Positions 57,693 through 64,000 of a DNA stretch of 64,000 nucleotides are shown here, piece by piece. The notes beneath the pieces were generated by a model, which had not been told where the DNA came from, searched no databases, and saw nothing but the letters and a program-made list of their open reading frames with translations. The DNA is taken from NCBI RefSeq assembly GCF_010015585.1, contig NW_022985072.1, positions 219,662-283,661 of the forward strand, given 5' to 3'. Source of the stretch: Eremomyces bilateralis CBS 781.70. Its lineage: Eukaryota; Ascomycota; Dothideomycetes; Eremomycetales; Eremomycetaceae. Position 1 is the first letter of the stretch. The number at the start of each line of letters is the position of its first letter. A program made the position numbers and the translations under genes.

Positions 57693-58408
57693 TGTGGGTT
57701 TCTTAACTAATTGGAGGTTAATTGTTACCTGTATGTCACTGTCATTGTCATATTGCCTGGTTTAATTGAATGTATTGGGATGGGGAATTATGAATGCGTG
57801 CTGTGGAAGAAATGGATGGTTCACTATCTTGACGTTCCCATTCCTGAAGGCTCAGCAACGAATATTCAGCCATACATCTTAGTGATGAGAACTAAATGTT
57901 CGATGGCAATTTGAGCTCGGATACGCTAGTCAACTAAGCATAGGATTTCTTAGTTCCTGGAGATGCCATTCGGAGAAGTTTGCCTGCCACGGAAGCGTTA
58001 TAATTGCTATGGAAGTTAGGGTACTTAGCACTTAACTTACCTAAGTTTTAACTAACTAAGTTAGCATCAGTATACATTTGATGCCGTTATTGAAAGTGTC
58101 GATATCTCTCATCGCAAGATCGAACTCAAAGGCTCGATCTTAATTCAACATGATCCATTCCATATATATCATACAAATGTGCTACGTCAAGCTCCATCTC
58201 CTAGGTCATGATCGTGCAACATCCGATCCAACAGTCTAGCATAAACGCCTTGAAAAGTGAAGAACGAACCCATTTCCGTCACACTAAACCCCGAAACGGC
58301 CTTGAAATGCGCAGTTACGCCATGCCAGCGATGTGCCGTGCTAGACGACGCTGACAGATGCTTGTGGAAGAGAAATGCCACCGCTAAATCTCCATCGTCA
58401 AACGAAAA
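57693..58408. other. Intergenic: SET gene promoter, AT-rich
   Basis: AT-rich with several TTAGTTAA-like palindromic strings around 58,020-58,070, including an inverted copy of the CTAACTTAGTTA string seen at 52,261. No gene seen. Confidence 0.5.
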
Positions 58409-60522
58409 TCATCTGGCCATCGTCACCTGACTCAAGCTGGATTTTCCTGGGCCTTGCTTCAACGATCGGATCTGCGCTTCCAACTTCCTTATCACCTCTT
58501 GCTCAGCCTGTACAAATATTAGCCATGCATCCAAACACTGAGGTAAAGACCCCCGAGAGAATCAAAGTAAAAGGAAACGTGAAAACATACCCTCAAAGCC
58601 TTCATATGCTCCCCTCTCGTATCCCGCATCATCCTCCTAAACTCATTCCTCAACACTGCCGTACTCGTTCCCTCCACCGGTCCCCCATTCCCCCCCGTCG
58701 CCCCCAACCACTTCACCCGCTCCTCGCTCAACTCCCGCTCCAACCCCCCGACCATATCCCGCAACCCATCCACCTGCCCCTCCAGCCCCTCCCGCTCCTT
58801 CTCCGCCTCCACCGTCGCCCGCGTCAGCTCCTCGAACTCCGCCAACGTCTCCGCCAACTCCGTCCGCAACGCCGCCTCTTTCTGCTTCGCTTCGCCGGAA
58901 TGCGAGGCGGCGACTTCGGCGGCGCGTTGCGCGCGCGTGCCGTACGCTCCGTCTAGCTCCGCCCGCGCGATTGTTACGTCGGTTTGTAGGCGGACGACCT
59001 CGCCTTCGAGGCGCTCGATCTCGGATGACATGGATTGCGACTCGGTGTCTTTGGCGGCGAGCGACGCTTCGGCGGTGTGCAGGTCCGAGAGGACGTCGTC
59101 GAGCTTCGTCTGGAGATCGGTCTGGGAGGCTTGGGAGGCTTGGAGGTGGGTGAGCTCGTGGCGGGATTGTTCGAGTTGCGAGAGGAGCTCGGCTTTCGAG
59201 GATTCGGATTGCGAGGTCGCTTGGTCGAGTTGCTGCTTGAGCGCGGTGACTTGCTCAGAGTCGGATTTCTCTTTCATCTCGCGCTGTTGCTGAATTTGGC
59301 GCTGAAGGATATTCTGCTGCTCTTTGAGTCGCGTGGACTGCGTGACGAGCCACTGGATTTTGGTCGAGAAGTGCGGAAGGGAGAATTCCGCGTCGACGGG
59401 ATCGGACTCGTCGTCGGAGATGTCTTCGTTCGGGAGAGCGCGCTCGCGTCGGGCGTTCTTTTGCTGCCGCTGCTCGTCTTCCTCGCCCACGATGATCTGC
59501 CATAGTCCCTCCAGCGTGACCTGTAGTTTCTCCGCCTGTGCCAACTGCTCGTGGTTCCGTGACTTCTCGGAGTGCATCGACTGGTTTATCTCTCGCAATT
59601 GATCGAGTCCCCCTTCGAGAAAGTCGATCTGCTGCGATAGATCTTCCGTCGGGGGAGGCGCGTCCACCTCCTGTCGATTCTGCGCCAACGTCTCCCGCAT
59701 CTTCTGATTCAGTTCCACCAACCGCTGCGTCGTCGCCGCGATCTCCTGCGTCTGTCGCAAGAACTGCTCGCTGCGCTCCGGCGTCACCGATCCATTCGCC
59801 CACCTCGGATCGCCGTTCAAATTCGTCGGATCCAGTAGACTATCCAAATTGTCCGGCAGGCGGTAGAAACTCCTTACATCGAACGCCTCGTCAGGGAACA
59901 TGCTCTTCCTCGTGTTCTCATACGCATAAATGCTCGCCGGGCTATCTGGCCGCCCATCCTCCCTCCCCATCGTCGAATCCCGTCCTCTCGTCCGCTTCTT
60001 CAGACCCGCATGCGTCATCTGTAGGATCCCCGCCGTGTGTTTCAATAACCGCCCCTGCACCTCCACCAGCCGTCCCTCCGCAAGATACAGCTCCCTCGCC
60101 ACCTCCTCGCACTTCCGCTGCGCCGCCACCACCTCGTCCTCATCGTTCCCCTCCACCGGACTTCCCCCATTCGTATGCATCCTCCCGAAACTACTCGCCG
60201 CCTCCACCACCTTGCTCTCCAGCGCGAGCTTCCTCCGTAGCCCCTCAATCCGCGCCGTCAGCAGCTCCCGCTCCGACTTCAGCGCATCCACGTCCGCCAC
60301 CGAGAGCACCTCGTACTCGCGCGAGTCGCCCAGTGCGGTCTCGACGAGGAGGTGCACGGCGACGGGGTCGTCGGGGGGGAGCTGGACGGAGTCGCGTGGG
60401 TTTGGGGCAGGGCGGGGGAGGGGAGGGAGGGATTTGCTGGTCGGGGGGGAGAGGGGGGAGGGGGTGTCGAGGAGGGTAGTGGTGGGGGGGAGGGTGTTTG
60501 CGGATCGGAACATGTTGAACAT
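58409..60522 (-). CDS. Uds1-domain coiled-coil protein (up-regulated during septation)
   Basis: A 676-aa protein. Exons on the complement: 60522-58591 and 58507-58409. After a Pro-rich start (residues 1-50) comes the Uds1 domain (about 55-175): VHLLVETALGDSREYEVLS, LKSERELLTARIEGLRRKLA and ESKVVEAASSFGRMH, the hallmark of fission-yeast Uds1 and its mould homologues. Residues 245-650 are mostly coiled coil with long Gln/Glu/Leu heptads (for example LKQQLDQATSQSESSKAELL). The last exon continues the helix (AEQEVIRKLEAQIRSL). Fission-yeast Uds1 is induced during septation; a structural role at septum or cortex is inferred, not shown. RAX2, also a growth-site protein, is elsewhere in the window. 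Confidence 0.88.
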
Positions 60523-61745
60523 GGTGGCGGTAGGGGGGGTCGGTGGGAGGGTATGTGGGATTATAGGAACGGTAGTAGAAAGGATGTAGCACTACTGCTT
60601 GATCGCTGATAGTCTCCGCGCCTCGCCGGTCTGGGATATCGATAGCGCTGTGTATTCTGAGTCGGATCTCGGAACTCTCGGTGATCGGTATGCCAACGTA
60701 GTCGAGTGGAGGTCGGTATGAGTTCGTCCCAGAGCTCGTGACTATTTCTCACCACCCGAGAGGACCGACAGTATCGACAACTCCCAAAAACCTCGCAGTA
60801 ACGACAAGACCAGCAACCTCAATCAACCTCAAGTGTCGTGCACCCGTGCCGCAGCCTCAACTTCAGCGTGGCTCACAGCATCATGATCGCGATCGGACGG
60901 TGCTTCCGCCGTGGTTGTGTGACCGTGTATGAAAGTTCCCCGTCCGTTGAACGAGAGATTTATTAATAGTGGGTGACGAGTACGGGTAACGGGAACGGAT
61001 GGAAGAAAGGGAGATTAGGGAGATTAGGAGTTCCCCATCTCTCCCTCAAATCTCAATTTCCGCCTTGGCCAGATTCGATGGCCTGCGTCGATCGGCGGCA
61101 AGGGTACATCTAGTCTCCTTTCCCCTGAGATCCGCCCCGATCCGTACGTTAACGCTTCGTATCGCCATCAATGCAAGTCTTACGCCATAGCAGTCGGCAT
61201 AGCATTATATAATCTGCATCGAATAATCAAGGAAGAGTATATATCACAAAAATATAGTAGAGGGAGGTAAACAACCCCAGCACATCACAAACAACGATCG
61301 AGATGAGATTACTGCGACTTGCGCATATCTGACTGTCTGTCTGTCTCTCCCTCTTATCTCCGTCTGTGTTGCCTTATAAAATTCTATTCAAAGCGAAAGC
61401 TATTATCAATGTCTCCGAAGGATACGGTAGCTAGATACGATGTGATCCGATCCGGTCCATTCCATTCCGCTGGTGTCCCAATGTCAAGTGATGAGCAGGG
61501 CATCTGGATGATGGCCGATGCCTCCATGCCAACCTTACGCCGTATGCATAGATGGATCGGGGATGAGTCGTCCGGGTAGGGTAAGGTAAGGTAAGAGAAG
61601 GGGAACGGAACCATCTGTCTGTTGGTCCTGCCAGACATCAATAAGCGCCAGTTGCACCGTCGACTCCGATCCGTGCTGTTTGTCGTTCGCAGGACTCCAT
61701 CGGTTCGCAATGCAAGCAGAATCACCGTGCCCTCCCGCCTCTCCT
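60523..61745. other. Intergenic upstream of the Uds1 gene
   Basis: About 1.2 kb between two same-strand genes. A short GTAAG run lies at about 61,579-61,596. No gene seen. Confidence 0.55.
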
Positions 61746-64000
61746 TCATGGTCCCATCGCATCCGGCTTCTGTAAATAGTCCCTCCGCACATTCACGAAC
61801 GCCCCAGCACCCCCATCGTCCGCGAGCATCGCCACCAACGCTTCCGCCTGCCTCGACAGCCGATCCAGCGCCGCGGCGGAAGATTTGCCGAGGGAGACTG
61901 CGATTCGGGAAACGTTAGCCATGTCTACATGCCAGGCAGGAAGAACAATAGCAGCGGCAATCACAATAACAACGAGAACAATAGTAGCAACAATCGCAAT
62001 CGCAACAATAACAAGGGAGAAAGAGAAGAAAACATACCCAAAACCGCCCCATTCAACTCCTCCGCCACCGGGCCCCTCCCCCCTTCTGCCATCAACTCCG
62101 CCACCGGACTCTCCCTCGGATCCGGATACGCAATCAACGCAAATGTATCGTCTAGCGCCCTTCTGACCTCCCTCCGTACATCCCCTTGAAACTCTGCCAT
62201 CAACTGCTGCCCGTACCCGATCGTCTCGGAGAGCATCTGATTATGGCTGACTTCGCGGGGGATGGCCGTGGAGGTCTCCGCGGATACGTCCATGGCGTCG
62301 GGATACAGGTCGGGGCCCGGACCGTTACGGCGGCGCCCAGACGCCGCGCGCGAGCCGTTGGGGGAGGCGCCGAGTTGTTCGTCAAGTTCCATTTGGTGAT
62401 CGAAGACATCTTCGTAGGGGTCGGATGGGGTGTGGCCGTTGGAGGCGGCGGGGACCGCGCGGGGGACAGCGCGTTTGGAGGCGATGGGGGAGTCGTGCAG
62501 GTCGGCGCAGCGGCGGATCATCTCGATGAATTTGCGGCATTTGAGCTTGAAGTAGATGTTTTCGTTGTCGCGGAGGACGGTGGGGAAATAGGTGTTGGTG
62601 AGTTTGAGGGCGCGGTCGATGTCGCCTTGGAGGATGGCGATGCGGATTTCTGGGAGGTTAGATTGGGAAGGTTAGGGGTAGTGGTAGAAACGTACTTTGC
62701 CGGTTGATCGCATCCACGTCCTCCTCCGGCTCCAAGTTTTTCGTTGAAATCGCACTCCCTTCTGCGAGCGCTTGTGATTCCGTGCGTACCTCCGCAGCAA
62801 ACGCTTTCGCCGTCTCCACGTATCCGTCGTGTGCAAGATATTGCGCCACCAACTGATGAATCAAAGCATCTTCGCCCAACGGGGGATTTAACCGCTCCAC
62901 GCTCGTTTTGTTGATCTCCTCTTGGATGTGGCGTCGCTCTTTCTATGATTTGTGTCAGAAGTGCACCCAGCGCCGGAATTGGTATCACAGCGTGAATAGG
63001 ATACGTACCTCGACCATGGAATCGATATCGAACACGAAAGGAGTCTGCCCAAAATTCACCCGCAAATGCTCACCGGGCTTTTTCATGCCAACCGAAGGGT
63101 ATAACCGCTCATGTCTAATATCCTTGAACGCCGTGCCTATATCATCGTCAGCCAACCCACCACCAACTCCATCCTTCTTTTTTTTTTAGAGGGAAGCCAC
63201 TTACCAAGATACACCCCATTCTTCGTATAAAAAGCGCAGCCGGTCCGGAAATTCACGCCGCAGCCGATCACGTCGAGGGTAGAGTATTTCGGGCCGTATT
63301 CTTTGCCGGAGTGGGTGCAGCAGAACGCGTGCCCGTCGTCGCCATGGTACGCCCATGATTCGCTTTCCCAGCCGGGGAGTCGATTCAGCGTGACCCTGGG
63401 GCCTGAGAAACCGATCGCGATGGTGCTGTAAGAGAGAGGCGTCAGCAACGCTATCCCCAAATAAAACACACGTCTAGGGGAATACAAGAAACCCCAACGG
63501 ACAAGGGAAAGAAGATAGAAGGAAAGAATAGAAGGGAAATAGCACATACCCCTCCTTCCCCTTCGACAAAACCGTCACCTCAAAATACCCTATTCCCCCT
63601 TCCCTCACCATCGCCGCATCCGCCCGCACCGCCGCCGCCTCATCCGCACTCTTACTCATCCCCATAAACCGCACCTCCGTCCCCCCCGCCAACAATTCCA
63701 ACCCAGGAAACCGATCGAACTCATTCCACCGCCGCGGCAACGGCGCCGGGTTCTCGTCGCTGTAGCTCGCGGGGATGGAGGAGGAGGAGGGCGCGTGGCG
63801 TTCCAGGACGTCATGGGAGAGGCCGCGGTGGTGCGTGGGTTTGTTGAGGGAGGTGGTGGAGGCGCTGGTGGGGAGCGGGGTGGGCGCGGGGAGGGAGGGG
63901 GTGGTGTGGAGATTGCGGTGGTGGGCGCGGGTGAGCAACTCGGCGTGGCGGGATCCGCGGAGGTAACTCGGGATGAAGAACGGAGGGTCGGGGGGGAGGG
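61746..64000 (-). CDS. GID1: GID/CTLH E3 ligase subunit Gid1 (RanBPM-like), 5'-partial
   Basis: Scaffold subunit of the GID/CTLH ubiquitin ligase, which degrades gluconeogenic enzymes and other targets. The gene runs off the right edge. Exons on the complement: >64000-63550, 63425-63205, 63136-63009, 62942-62696, 62649-62038 and 61897-61746. The SPRY domain begins with PPFFIPSYLRG and contains GIGYFEVTVLSKGKEG-TIAIGFSG, ESWAYHGDDGHAF, YGPKYSTLDVIGCGVNF and FYTKNGVYLG. The LisH motif is ALIHQLVAQYLAHDGYVETA; CTLH follows as RQKIRIAILQGDIDRAL, and the CRA domain runs to LGKSSAAALDRLSRQAEAL. An acidic, low-complexity insert (DVFDHQMELDEQLG region) separates CTLH and CRA, as in other fungi. The encoded part in the window is about 603 residues. 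Confidence 0.93.

Noticed and set aside
1-64000. CRISPR arrays, insertion sequences, prophage or biosynthetic gene clusters
   Set aside because: No regularly spaced repeats, transposase, phage or cluster backbone genes (PKS, NRPS, terpene cyclase) were seen; the genome is fungal.

Overview
The window is nuclear DNA of a filamentous ascomycete (Pezizomycotina). The evidence is short GT-AG introns (mostly 43-80 bp, often with CTAAC- or CTGAC-like branch sites), fungal-specific families (Zn2Cys6 regulator, HapB, Rax2, Uds1, Grx4-type Trx-Grx fusion, Ams1-type mannosidase), compact genes on both strands, and GC-rich coding sequence. I cannot fix the class. No bacterial, viral, CRISPR or intact transposon features were seen.

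Layout, left to right: OGG1 DNA glycosylase (5'-partial, +); LanC-like protein (+); RAX2 polarity glycoprotein (+); an 819-aa disordered protein (-); a five-exon Zn2Cys6 transcription factor (+); MMS19 (-); MTD1 (+); RPF2 (-); GRX4 (+); a secreted subtilisin (+); about 6 kb without a recognisable gene, whose last 2.3 kb looks like a very long, almost ATG-free leader of hapB (+); vacuolar alpha-mannosidase (-); an AT-richer accessory stretch with a broken gene of a fungal orphan family (+); methylmalonate-semialdehyde dehydrogenase (-); a small Cys-rich membrane protein (-); calnexin (-); KRE33/NAT10 (+); a SET-domain methyltransferase (-); a Uds1 coiled-coil protein (-); and GID1/RanBPM (-, 5'-partial).

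Most genes are housekeeping. Functional links visible within the window: MMS19 and GRX4 act in cytosolic Fe-S and iron handling, and HapB is the DNA-binding subunit of the CCAAT complex that carries iron regulation in moulds. RPF2 and KRE33 act in ribosome biogenesis. OGG1 (DNA repair) and MMS19 (matures Fe-S repair enzymes) both bear on genome maintenance. Three head-to-head pairs (MMS19/MTD1, RPF2/GRX4, calnexin/KRE33) may share promoters.

Two signals are not explained by the gene list. First, exons on both strands tend to run from C-rich at the 5' end to G-rich at the 3' end of the coding strand. Second, the 2,285 nt before the hapB start codon contain a single ATG, and that one lies inside a predicted leader intron. 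Exon boundaries were placed by hand from splice consensus, reading frame and family conservation, and have not been checked against transcripts.
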